This document shows positions 57,170 to 64,000 of a stretch of DNA of 64,000 nt, one piece after another. The notes below the pieces were generated by a model. The model did not search any database. It saw only the letters and a list, made by a program, of their open reading frames with translations, and had not been told where the DNA came from. Position 1 is the first letter of the stretch; every line of letters starts with the position of its first letter. This stretch comes from Crocinitomicaceae bacterium (GTDB lineage Bacteria; Bacteroidota; Bacteroidia; Flavobacteriales_D; Crocinitomicaceae). Both the position numbers and the translations under genes were made by a program. The stretch is from positions 1 through 64,000 of the forward strand of contig JAURGK010000002.1 of the NCBI GenBank assembly GCA_030833845.1, in the 5' to 3' direction.

Positions 57170-58210
57170 ATGAATTTGAAAGGAACACTCTTAAGTGCAT
57201 TGCTCCTGGCGCTGGGTCTTTTGAATTACGTTGGGGCTCAAGATTTTCATTTGACCCAAGCAGATCGAACTATCTCATTTTTAAATCCTGCTTTTGTTGG
57301 TACCTACAGGGGCTATGAGAAACTCACGCTGCTCAATCGCAATCAATGGATAGGTTCAGGAACACAGTTCTTAACTAGTTATGGCATGGCAGAATTTACT
57401 GCTGGTCGTTCTAATCAAAAGAACCGTGCTTATGCTGGAATTGCAGCGGCTTTCAGTAATGACGTAGGTGGAGATTCTCGCATGACTCAAAAATCATTCG
57501 GAATCAATACCTCAGGGCATATTCCGCTGGCAAAAGGGCATTGGCTCGATGCCGGATTACAAACTGCCATTCAACAACGTTCAGCAGACTTCAGCAAGTT
57601 ATTGTATTATTCTCAGTGGAATGGGTCAAGCCTAGATCCGAGTGTTTTTTCTGGAGAAGAGAATGATTTTGCAAATTTTGCTTTCGTAGATGCCGGTCTA
57701 GGTCTTGCCTACAGATACGAACCAAATTCTCGAGGAGAGCTCCGAGATGGTCAATGGTCTATTCAAACTGGGCTTTCAATCCAACATGTAAACCGTCCAC
57801 GCTTGCAATACAATACCTTATCGGCAGATCGCCTTTATCAAAAATTTGTTGGCTTTGCAAGCTTTACACTGGGTCTCAATGAGGTTTCAGCAATGCATAT
57901 TTCCTTGACCCACCTCAGGCAAGGTGGTCATAATGAAACCATGCTAGGAGCTATGTATCGAATGCAATTACTTGGAAGCTCGCAGATTACCAATGAGGTA
58001 AGCACAAAATACTTGACTACCGGTCTGTATTTCAGATCTAGTGCAGCTATAGCACCATATTTCTCCATAGATTTTGGTGCTTTTGACTTAGGGATGTCTT
58101 ATGATGCAGATTTGGGTTCAGCTTCCGCTGCTTACAGACATTCAATTGAGGTGAATGCTGCCTACACTTTTACTAAGAAATCTGCATTTAAAGGTAATCG
58201 TTTGCGCTAA
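57170..58210 (+). CDS. PorP/SprF family outer-membrane protein
   Basis: A 346-residue exported protein (signal peptide 1-23) with the PorP/SprF start QDFHLTQADRTISFLNPAFVGTYRG, followed by barrel strands. Members are outer-membrane proteins that, together with the T9SS, anchor or export type B cargo. It lies directly after the CotH cargo gene, which is the usual arrangement of a dedicated pair. Its last 23 bases overlap the end of the convergent GH3 gene. Confidence 0.88.
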   Translation: MNLKGTLLSALLLALGLLNYVGAQDFHLTQADRTISFLNPAFVGTYRGYEKLTLLNRNQWIGSGTQFLTSYGMAEFTAGRSNQKNRAYAGIAAAFSNDVGGDSRMTQKSFGINTSGHIPLAKGHWLDAGLQTAIQQRSADFSKLLYYSQWNGSSLDPSVFSGEENDFANFAFVDAGLGLAYRYEPNSRGELRDGQWSIQTGLSIQHVNRPRLQYNTLSADRLYQKFVGFASFTLGLNEVSAMHISLTHLRQGGHNETMLGAMYRMQLLGSSQITNEVSTKYLTTGLYFRSSAAIAPYFSIDFGAFDLGMSYDADLGSASAAYRHSIEVNAAYTFTKKSAFKGNRLR

Positions 58211-59714
58211 GGTGCTTTTTCCAAAGTTCTGCCTGCTCCTTGTTTAATACCCTTGGCATTTTATTTTGCCCGCCTAATTTACCCATACTCTCCATAAAAT
58301 CGTAAAACACTTGGGTGGGGAATAGTTTTATTTTTGGCAAAGGCATACTGTGTTTGCGTACATACGCATAGTCGTCATTGATCTTTTGTAATTGCCTATC
58401 GATGGCTGAAATAAGCTCATCGGCATCAATTTCTTGATCACAACCAAGGCACCAACAGTGCTGTAAGTTTTGCTCGTCTGCATGTATGGTGTATTCTGAA
58501 ATTGACAATCCTTCCTTTTTACAAACAAAAAGCAAAGCATTATTGATATTGTCTAAAGAGAGATGTTCACCACAAAGGCTCAAAAACTGCTTGATGCGGC
58601 CCGTTATTTTTATTTCATGGGTAGTGGTGTCGATAAATTGGATGAGGTCGCCAATCATGTAGCGCCAAAGCCCTGCGTTGGTGGAAATAACCAATGCATA
58701 ATCTATCCCGGGCTGAACTTCACTAATGGTATAGGCCTGATATAAGTCTATAAGTTCACCAGAAGGTGTAAAATACTCCGTATTAAACGGAACAAACTCG
58801 AAGAATATACTATTGTTCATCAGTAGGGTCATACCACTGTTTTTGGGACTCGTTTGGTATGCAAAATATCCCTCACTCGCCAAATAAGTATCGAGTAAAA
58901 TGACAGGACGACCGGTAAGTTTATTAAGTCTTTCAACAAATGGATCCATGAATACACCGCCATGCACATACACATGAAAGTTAGGCCAAATGTCGTGGAT
59001 ACTTTTTAGTTGATAGTGCGAAACAATCTCTTCAATTAACAGCACACACCAACTCGGGATGCCGGCCATAATACCAATATCCCAGTTTGGTGCTTCTTTT
59101 ACCATTTGGGGCAACTTGGCTTTCCAATCACTGAGGTTAGTTATCTTTTTGTTTGGTTTTGTGAAGGGGGCTGCAATGAGCGAGGTATGCTTTTTGAGGA
59201 TTCCGCTCAAATCCCCTTCGTAGTGTTGATTGATTTTTTTTAATTTGGTGGAGCCCCCAACTGCCAGCATTTTAGCATTGTAAAACTCATCGGGTAGGTT
59301 TAATTCGTGCAGGATAGAAAATTGCCTTAGAGATAACCGCTGAAAAGACCTGATCATTTCAGTACTTACTGGAATGCGTTTGCTTGGTGATCCTGTTGTA
59401 CCGGAGGATAGTGCAAAGTATTTTATTCTCCCTGGCCAAATATGATCCTTCTTTCCCTCAATCGTTTCCTTCAACCACCCTTGATAAAATGCTTCATAAT
59501 CCGTAATAGGAACAGTGCGTTGGAAACGCGAAACAAAATCATTTTTTGCCAGTAAAGACTTGAATTGGAATTGAATTCCGAAAGCGGTTTTTTTAGAAGA
59601 TTCAATGTTTTTGCGTAGCGCTTCGAGTTGTTGTTTGTAATCTGCCCGAGTACGGGTTATCCGCTTGAAACTTATAGCGGTACTACGTTGAATAAGCTTT
59701 CCAATTATAGCCAT
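58188..59714 (-). CDS. GH3-like acyl-acid amido synthetase
   Basis: A 508-residue protein of the GH3 auxin-responsive-promoter family. The ATP-binding motif FALSSGTTGSPSKRIPVS is near residue 103, with the YxxSEG-like YLASEGYFAYQ and a C-terminal domain starting at KITGRIKQFLS. Plant members conjugate amino acids to carboxylic acids via acyl-adenylates; in Bacteroidota the substrate is unknown. It converges on the PorP gene. No neighbour suggests a pathway. Confidence 0.86.
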   Translation of the reverse strand: MAIIGKLIQRSTAISFKRITRTRADYKQQLEALRKNIESSKKTAFGIQFQFKSLLAKNDFVSRFQRTVPITDYEAFYQGWLKETIEGKKDHIWPGRIKYFALSSGTTGSPSKRIPVSTEMIRSFQRLSLRQFSILHELNLPDEFYNAKMLAVGGSTKLKKINQHYEGDLSGILKKHTSLIAAPFTKPNKKITNLSDWKAKLPQMVKEAPNWDIGIMAGIPSWCVLLIEEIVSHYQLKSIHDIWPNFHVYVHGGVFMDPFVERLNKLTGRPVILLDTYLASEGYFAYQTSPKNSGMTLLMNNSIFFEFVPFNTEYFTPSGELIDLYQAYTISEVQPGIDYALVISTNAGLWRYMIGDLIQFIDTTTHEIKITGRIKQFLSLCGEHLSLDNINNALLFVCKKEGLSISEYTIHADEQNLQHCWCLGCDQEIDADELISAIDRQLQKINDDYAYVRKHSMPLPKIKLFPTQVFYDFMESMGKLGGQNKMPRVLNKEQAELWKKHLSANDYL

Positions 59715-59790
59715 TTAATTCATAGCCGATTAGTGCAGGCTTCACACAAAAATAAAGAGAAAACAAGTGCGTTCTTACTACACTTTATTT

Positions 59791-59798
59791 TAAATTTG
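59791..59798 (+). promoter_or_regulatory. -7 box of the usp-fbp unit
   Basis: TAAATTTG at 59791-59798 is full consensus and lies 14 bases before the ATG at 59813. No TTG at the proper distance was found, so the -33 box is missing or diverged. Confidence 0.45.
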
Positions 59799-59812
59799 TA
59801 AAAAACTCAACT

Positions 59813-60637
59813 ATGCAGACTAAAACTTTCATCGTTCCTCATGATTTCACTGCGGTGGCCGATATCGCCCTACAACATGCCATTGCAACTGCCAAACCGC
59901 TAAGCGCCCAAATACAGGTACTGCACGTTGTTTCTAAGGAAACTCAAATTCCTGAGGCCTTGGCTCAACTTGAGAATATCATTGGCAAGTTTGAACATGA
60001 AGGAGTGCAGATGCACCCAAATGTGCGCATCGGAAGTATTTTTGAAGATATAGGCGCATTTGCGGCTGAGCACCAAGCAGAACTCATCGTTATGGGGACT
60101 CACGGCGCACATGGTTGGCAACATATTACAGGAAGCCATGCGCTCAAGGTTGTAACTAGTTCTCAAGTTCCTTTTGTCATTGTGCAAGAAAAAGCAGTAA
60201 AACCAACCGGATACGATTCGATTGTTGTCCCAATGGACTTACATAAAGAAACCAAGCAAAAATTATCCATTGTTGCAAATTTGGCTAAGTACTTTAATTC
60301 AAAAGTTCATGTAGTTACTCCTGCTGAATCCGATGAATTTTTACGCAATCAAGTAAAATCCAATATTACATTCTCAGAAGGATTTTTCAAAGATCGTGGC
60401 ATTGAAATGACCAGCGCAATTGTCCCAAGTGCTGGATTTGATAAAGAAGTGGTCAAATACGCAGTAAGTGTAGATGCCGACCTCATAGCAATTATGAATC
60501 TTCAACGCAATAGCTTGGTTGCGGCCTTAGGTAGTAACCACGAACAATATATCATTACAAATGATGCTTTGATACCAACCTTAATTGTGAATCCGATTCA
60601 CTTAGGTTCTGATTACAGCAATATGTTCTCTATGTAA
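59813..60637 (+). CDS. Tandem universal stress protein
   Basis: A 274-residue cytoplasmic protein with two USP domains. The first (about 1-140) has the ATP-binding run [17 protein letters not shown]; the second (about 145-270) has lost that motif ([21 protein letters not shown]). Such pairs respond to starvation, anoxia or other stress, and ATP binding may gate a signal. fbp follows after only two bases, suggesting a shared role in carbon or energy stress. Confidence 0.9.
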   Translation: MQTKTFIVPHDFTAVADIALQHAIATAKPLSAQIQVLHVVSKETQIPEALAQLENIIGKFEHEGVQMHPNVRIGSIFEDIGAFAAEHQAELIVMGTHGAHGWQHITGSHALKVVTSSQVPFVIVQEKAVKPTGYDSIVVPMDLHKETKQKLSIVANLAKYFNSKVHVVTPAESDEFLRNQVKSNITFSEGFFKDRGIEMTSAIVPSAGFDKEVVKYAVSVDADLIAIMNLQRNSLVAALGSNHEQYIITNDALIPTLIVNPIHLGSDYSNMFSM

Positions 60638-60639
60638 GC

Positions 60640-61638
60640 ATGCCAAAACTCACTTCTCTCAAAGAGTTTATCACAGAAAACCAGAAAGATTTTAACTATT
60701 CAACCTCTGATCTTTCTTGCTTACTAAGAGATATTGTTTTGGCAGCAAAAGTGGTCAATCAAGATATTCAAAGAGCGGGCTTACTTGATCATGTTTTGGG
60801 AGCTCAAGGCGTGGAGAATATCCAAGGAGAGGCCCAACAGAAGCTAGATGTCTTGGCAGATCAGGCTTTTATCAAATCATTTTTAGAAGGAGGAGTGGTT
60901 TGTGGTATCGCATCAGAAGAAAACGAGGATTTTTTAGCCTTTGATGCTACATCGTCACAAGCAGCCAACTATGTGGTTTTGTTTGATCCACTTGATGGTT
61001 CTTCAAATATTGATGTCAATGTCTCGGTGGGCACGATATTTTCTATTTATCGCCGAATTTCGCCCGTAGGCACTAAAGCAACTTTAGAAGACATGTTGCA
61101 AGCTGGCAACAAGCAAGTCGCCGCTGGATATGTATTGTTTGGTTCTTCTACCATGTTGGTATACACCACAGGAAATGGCGTCAATGGCTTTACCTTAGAT
61201 CCAATATCTGGCGAATTCTTTTTGTCTCATGCCAACATGCAAATGCCTTTAAATGGCCGCTTGTATTCGGTCAATGAGGGCAACCTCAATGATTTTGACC
61301 CCCAACTTCGCGCTTACTTAGCATATTGCCAATCAGATGTAAATCAAACAGGCAAACCCTATTCTGGCCGTTATATTGGTTCTTTGGTTGCTGATTTTCA
61401 TCGCAATTTAATCAAGGGAGGCGTTTATATATATCCTGCAGTGCCCTCAGCTCCTAAAGGCAGATTGCGCTTGCTTTATGAATGTAATCCTTTGGCCTTT
61501 ATTGCCGAACAGGCTGGAGGCTTGGCTACCGATGGCAATCAGCGGATATTAGATATCGAACCCACTGAACTTCATCAAAGGGCAGCCCTTTATATTGGCT
61601 CGAAAGAAATGGTTGAAAAGGCTATGGGCCTAGTTTAA
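60640..61638 (+). CDS. fbp: Fructose-1,6-bisphosphatase class 1
   Basis: This cytoplasmic enzyme hydrolyses fructose-1,6-bisphosphate, committing carbon to gluconeogenesis. The 332 residues match the class 1 family: metal-binding [19 protein letters not shown] near residue 115, ASEENEDF before it, the substrate-binding [15 protein letters not shown] and a final [14 protein letters not shown]. It is co-transcribed with the stress protein. Its stop overlaps the convergent TonB-like gene by four bases. Confidence 0.95.
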   Translation: MPKLTSLKEFITENQKDFNYSTSDLSCLLRDIVLAAKVVNQDIQRAGLLDHVLGAQGVENIQGEAQQKLDVLADQAFIKSFLEGGVVCGIASEENEDFLAFDATSSQAANYVVLFDPLDGSSNIDVNVSVGTIFSIYRRISPVGTKATLEDMLQAGNKQVAAGYVLFGSSTMLVYTTGNGVNGFTLDPISGEFFLSHANMQMPLNGRLYSVNEGNLNDFDPQLRAYLAYCQSDVNQTGKPYSGRYIGSLVADFHRNLIKGGVYIYPAVPSAPKGRLRLLYECNPLAFIAEQAGGLATDGNQRILDIEPTELHQRAALYIGSKEMVEKAMGLV

Positions 61639-62399
61639 GACCTTGCCTTGAGGGTAATGGTATAATCCATCTCAACTACACTTGCTCCTGGATCTTTGTT
61701 GTATTTGACTTCGCGCTTGATGCGCTCTTTGATATCGTTTATTGTACGATCATCAATACAGGTAGTTACAGATTTTATACTCCTTACACCAATTACTTGC
61801 CCGTCGGCATTGACTTGTACTTTGAAACCAATGCGGCAATCAAAATCACTTTCATACTGAGGCAAACTTACGTTATTAAGCCTCACGCGGCCCTTACCGG
61901 ACCCACGACCATTGCCAATGCCATCGCCGTCTCCATTGCCATTACCAGGGCCGCCAAAAGGCCCATTGCCAGAACCGTTGCCACCGCCGCTCCCGCCATT
62001 ACCAAACAGATTGGTTGTTTGGGATGTGGTGGATGTGTTGTTGGTACCATTCGGTGAATTATTGTTATTGGAATTGCCACTGTTGTGCGAAAATTCTCCG
62101 TTTGATGACGTGGCAACCCTTTCAGATTGCTCTGCAGGTGGTGCTATTCTGCCAGAACCCGGCGTGCCACCCCCACGAGAGCCCCCCGCAACATCCTCGA
62201 GCGCAACATTATCAATTTGAAATTCTTCAATAACTTCGTCTGAACGCAAGGGTGGGGTATCCACCAATTGATCTGGCCTTGCATCGAAACGTATAAAGAA
62301 GGTGACCACCAATAAAAAAAGCAACCACAGCGTACTATAAAATAAAGATTTTTTAGCGTCTTGTCTGGCCTGAAGAAAATCCAATTGAAGTTGATCCAT
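61635..62399 (-). CDS. TonB-like energy transducer with Gly/Asn-rich linker
   Basis: A 254-residue protein. One N-terminal TM helix (about 19-36) anchors it; an acidic segment follows, then a low-complexity linker (about 72-175) made mostly of Gly, Asn, Ser and Thr rather than the usual Pro/Lys. The C-terminal 75 residues ([29 protein letters not shown]) resemble the TonB C-terminal fold. It would carry force from the ExbB-ExbD motor to outer-membrane receptors. It is the last gene of the motor operon. Confidence 0.8.
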   Translation of the reverse strand: MDQLQLDFLQARQDAKKSLFYSTLWLLFLLVVTFFIRFDARPDQLVDTPPLRSDEVIEEFQIDNVALEDVAGGSRGGGTPGSGRIAPPAEQSERVATSSNGEFSHNSGNSNNNNSPNGTNNTSTTSQTTNLFGNGGSGGGNGSGNGPFGGPGNGNGDGDGIGNGRGSGKGRVRLNNVSLPQYESDFDCRIGFKVQVNADGQVIGVRSIKSVTTCIDDRTINDIKERIKREVKYNKDPGASVVEMDYTITLKARS

Positions 62400-62419
62400 G
62401 ATTCGAACTATATTAATTA

Positions 62420-62827
62420 TTAACCTTCCTTGGTAGCGATGATCATTTTAAGGTCATTGAGCATACCAATCTTGAGAAGGTCTACCAATTCTTGCACTTG
62501 TGCATCATAAGGCAAGCGTAAAATAACGGTATTATCGCCTAATTTTTTGGTTTCGCTGATCAAGATACCTTCTATTTGATCCAAGGCAAATTCATCATTG
62601 TTGACAAAAAAATGACGTTGTTGGTTTTCGTCGAATTTCACCGTCAAGGTGACGTGCTGCTTTTGTGTTTTTTCATTGGCGTCTGACTTTGGAAGAGGCA
62701 CCTTAATGACATTCGGGTTTGCCAAAGTAGAGATGATCAAAAAGAACAACAGCAAAAAGAACATGATGTCGCTCAATGCAGAGGTAGCTACTTCTGCATG
62801 GAATCTTTTATTTCGCTTTATTGCCAT
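62420..62827 (-). CDS. exbD: ExbD/TolR-family motor protein
   Basis: A 135-residue protein with one TM helix (about 19-41) containing the proton-carrying Asp in TSALSDIMFFLLLFFL, and a periplasmic domain (about 55-135) of ExbD type. I choose the ATG at 62827; a TTG four codons earlier is weaker. The start overlaps the exbB stop by 20 bases. It forms the rotor of the proton-driven motor with ExbB. Confidence 0.9.
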   Translation of the reverse strand: MAIKRNKRFHAEVATSALSDIMFFLLLFFLIISTLANPNVIKVPLPKSDANEKTQKQHVTLTVKFDENQQRHFFVNNDEFALDQIEGILISETKKLGDNTVILRLPYDAQVQELVDLLKIGMLNDLKMIIATKEG

Positions 62828-63551
62828 CTTTTGGGTCAATTAGTTTCACAAACTCCAGATTGATTTTTTGAATTGCGAGGGCATAGTTGTCAATGATCCC
62901 ATTCAAAATATGGTAGGCGGTAAAAGCCAAAATACCCACTACCAAGCCTGATCCAGAAGAAATCATTTTTTCGTACAAACCACCAGAGATATTACCAATA
63001 GAGACATTCTCAGAAATGGAAATGTTGTAAAATATTTTAATTACCCCTGAAATGGTACCAATGAATCCGAGGGTAGGGGCAATTCCAGCAATGACACCTA
63101 AATGATTGACATTTTTCTCCATCTTACCAATTTCAATATTGGCAATTTTTTCCATGTTGGCTTCGATTTGTGTTACTGGCCTTCCAATGGATTGCACCCC
63201 TTCTTTAACAACCGTGCCAAATGCTGTTTGATCTCTATTGACAACATCTAAAGCACCGTTCATATTACCGGCGTTGAGTTGTGTTTGTAACTCATTGAGC
63301 AGCATCATGTTTTGTTTTGTCATGCGGCGGATATACAAAAAACGCTCAACTGCAACATAGGTAGTGTAAAATAGAAGCAGAGCGATTGGAATTAAAAAAA
63401 CACCACCCTTCATTAAAAAGTCTATGGCAGAAATCTCTTCAACTGTTTTGAACGATTCTTCACTTGCGGCTGTTTCTACTTGTGCGTTAAGTAATCCTGT
63501 ACCCATTATAAAAATGGTTACTAAAATGTGTTTGTTTGTATACTTCATCAT
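62808..63551 (-). CDS. exbB: ExbB/TolQ-family motor protein
   Basis: A 247-residue member of the MotA/TolQ/ExbB family. A signal-like helix (7-24) is followed by three TM helices at about 48-70, 150-175 and 195-220, with the conserved APTLGFIGTISGVIKIF and GLVVGILAFTAYHILN. Adjacent exbD and TonB-like genes show it is the stator of a TonB-type system. The upstream gap holds an inverted repeat TTGCC-CTTA-GGCAA (63584-63597) and a partial -7 box (TAATTTTA on the minus strand). Confidence 0.9.
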   Translation of the reverse strand: MMKYTNKHILVTIFIMGTGLLNAQVETAASEESFKTVEEISAIDFLMKGGVFLIPIALLLFYTTYVAVERFLYIRRMTKQNMMLLNELQTQLNAGNMNGALDVVNRDQTAFGTVVKEGVQSIGRPVTQIEANMEKIANIEIGKMEKNVNHLGVIAGIAPTLGFIGTISGVIKIFYNISISENVSIGNISGGLYEKMISSGSGLVVGILAFTAYHILNGIIDNYALAIQKINLEFVKLIDPKDGNKAK

Positions 63552-63583
63552 TGGGTTCTAATTTGGTTCGATAAAATTAGCAA

Positions 63584-63597
63584 TTGCCCTTAGGCAA
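63584..63597. repeat. Inverted repeat TTGCC-N4-GGCAA upstream of exbB
   Basis: A perfect five-base inverted repeat, about 35 bases before the exbB ATG and next to its partial -7 box. It could be an operator site, but it is short and may be chance. Confidence 0.3.
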
Positions 63598-63696
63598 GTT
63601 TTCATTGGCGATTGGAGATATTCACACTCTATTGTTATTTATAACGTTGAATTTCTAAAAGGTCACAATAATTTTCCTTGAACTTATTACTTTGCT

Positions 63697-63704
63697 TAAT
63701 TTTG
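63697..63704 (+). promoter_or_regulatory. -7 box of mfd
   Basis: TAATTTTG at 63697-63704 is full consensus; TTG at 63678-63680 is 16 bases upstream, slightly short. The mfd ATG follows after nine bases, so the leader would be very short. Confidence 0.5.
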
Positions 63705-63713
63705 CAGCCCCAC

Positions 63714-64000
63714 ATGGAACACAACACCTTTATCAAATCCCTTGCCAAACATCCGGCCCTAGACCGCAGCGCAGCAGCTCTCAAGGCCAACGATGCCCGC
63801 TTGCATTGGAAAGGATTGGTGGGTTCTGCTAAATCTTTGATGTCCTTAATGGTAGCAGGGCAAGTACCGGGAACACATCTATTCATTCTTTCAGACAAAG
63901 AAGAGGCTGCTTATTTTCTAAATGATTTTGAAGGGATCTTCCCTGAAGATAAGCGTATACTTTTTTACCCAGCTTCATACAGAGTTCCGTATCAACTAGA
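63714..64000 (+). CDS. mfd: Transcription-repair coupling factor Mfd, N-terminal fragment
   Basis: The ATG at 63714 opens a frame that runs uninterrupted to the window end (95 complete codons). The translation begins MEHNTFIKSLAKHPAL and continues with WKGLVGSAKSLMSL, then HLFILSDKEEAAYFLNDF and FYPASYRVPYQ, the UvrB-like N-terminal module of Mfd. Mfd removes stalled RNA polymerase and recruits UvrA for repair. The helicase part lies beyond the window, so the call rests on this start alone. Confidence 0.82.
   Translation, partial: MEHNTFIKSLAKHPALDRSAAALKANDARLHWKGLVGSAKSLMSLMVAGQVPGTHLFILSDKEEAAYFLNDFEGIFPEDKRILFYPASYRVPYQL

Overview
The window comes from the chromosome of a member of the Bacteroidota. 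Evidence for this is the alternative complex III / cytochrome oxidase operon, type IX secretion (T9SS) parts (PorW/SprE, PorP/SprF and type B C-terminal domains), a fused MurF-alanine racemase, DUF2723, DUF3109, GH3-like and DUF2490 proteins, the near absence of Shine-Dalgarno sequences, and promoters of the form TTTG-N19-TAnnTTTG. The order below family level cannot be fixed from this stretch. There are no rRNA genes, insertion sequences, phage genes or CRISPR arrays. Genes are tightly packed, often with ATGA overlaps, and no gene-free stretch exceeds about 300 bases.

Layout. 1-1251: the end of a T9SS cargo gene, lipB and a small conserved gene. 1263-9776 (minus): an operon of a DUF2723 membrane protein, a cation/proton antiporter, a histidine kinase and gpmI. 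9907-9979: tRNA-Gln with its own promoter and terminator. 10037-11443: thiL facing a SPOR-domain protein. 11628-23152: an eight-gene respiratory operon, actABCDEF-coxBA, running from a consensus promoter to a terminator; it carries electrons from quinol through multihaem and Fe-S subunits to an oxidase. 23245-28415: a DUF3109 gene divergent from rimP-nusA-infB, whose leader holds a terminator-like hairpin. 28468-34015: tatA, gatA, an MltD-like transglycosylase, two glycosyltransferases and a UbiA-like membrane protein. 34058-39149: leuS, a B12-binding MerR regulator of CarH type, ysxC and a YebC-family gene.

39201-42810: porW/sprE, bactofilin, atpZ and a small membrane protein, which look like the head of an ATP synthase locus without the structural atp genes. 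42802-47810: an M28 peptidase, a Glu-rich protein, thymidine kinase and a MurF-Alr fusion whose MurF half has lost expected motifs. 47830-52843: an HTH regulator, two secreted or outer-membrane proteins of unknown role and an adenylate cyclase-HD fusion; this is the most plausible undescribed signalling module here. 52850-58210: a DUF2490 protein with a lipoprotein, then a large CotH/lamin-tail T9SS cargo paired with PorP/SprF. 58188-64000: a GH3-like enzyme, a universal stress protein with fbp, an ExbB-ExbD-TonB-like operon with a Gly/Asn-rich linker, and the start of mfd.

Promoter boxes settle several gene starts (leuS, rimP) and suggest that some mRNAs have almost no leader. All functions are inferred from sequence alone; no database search was run.
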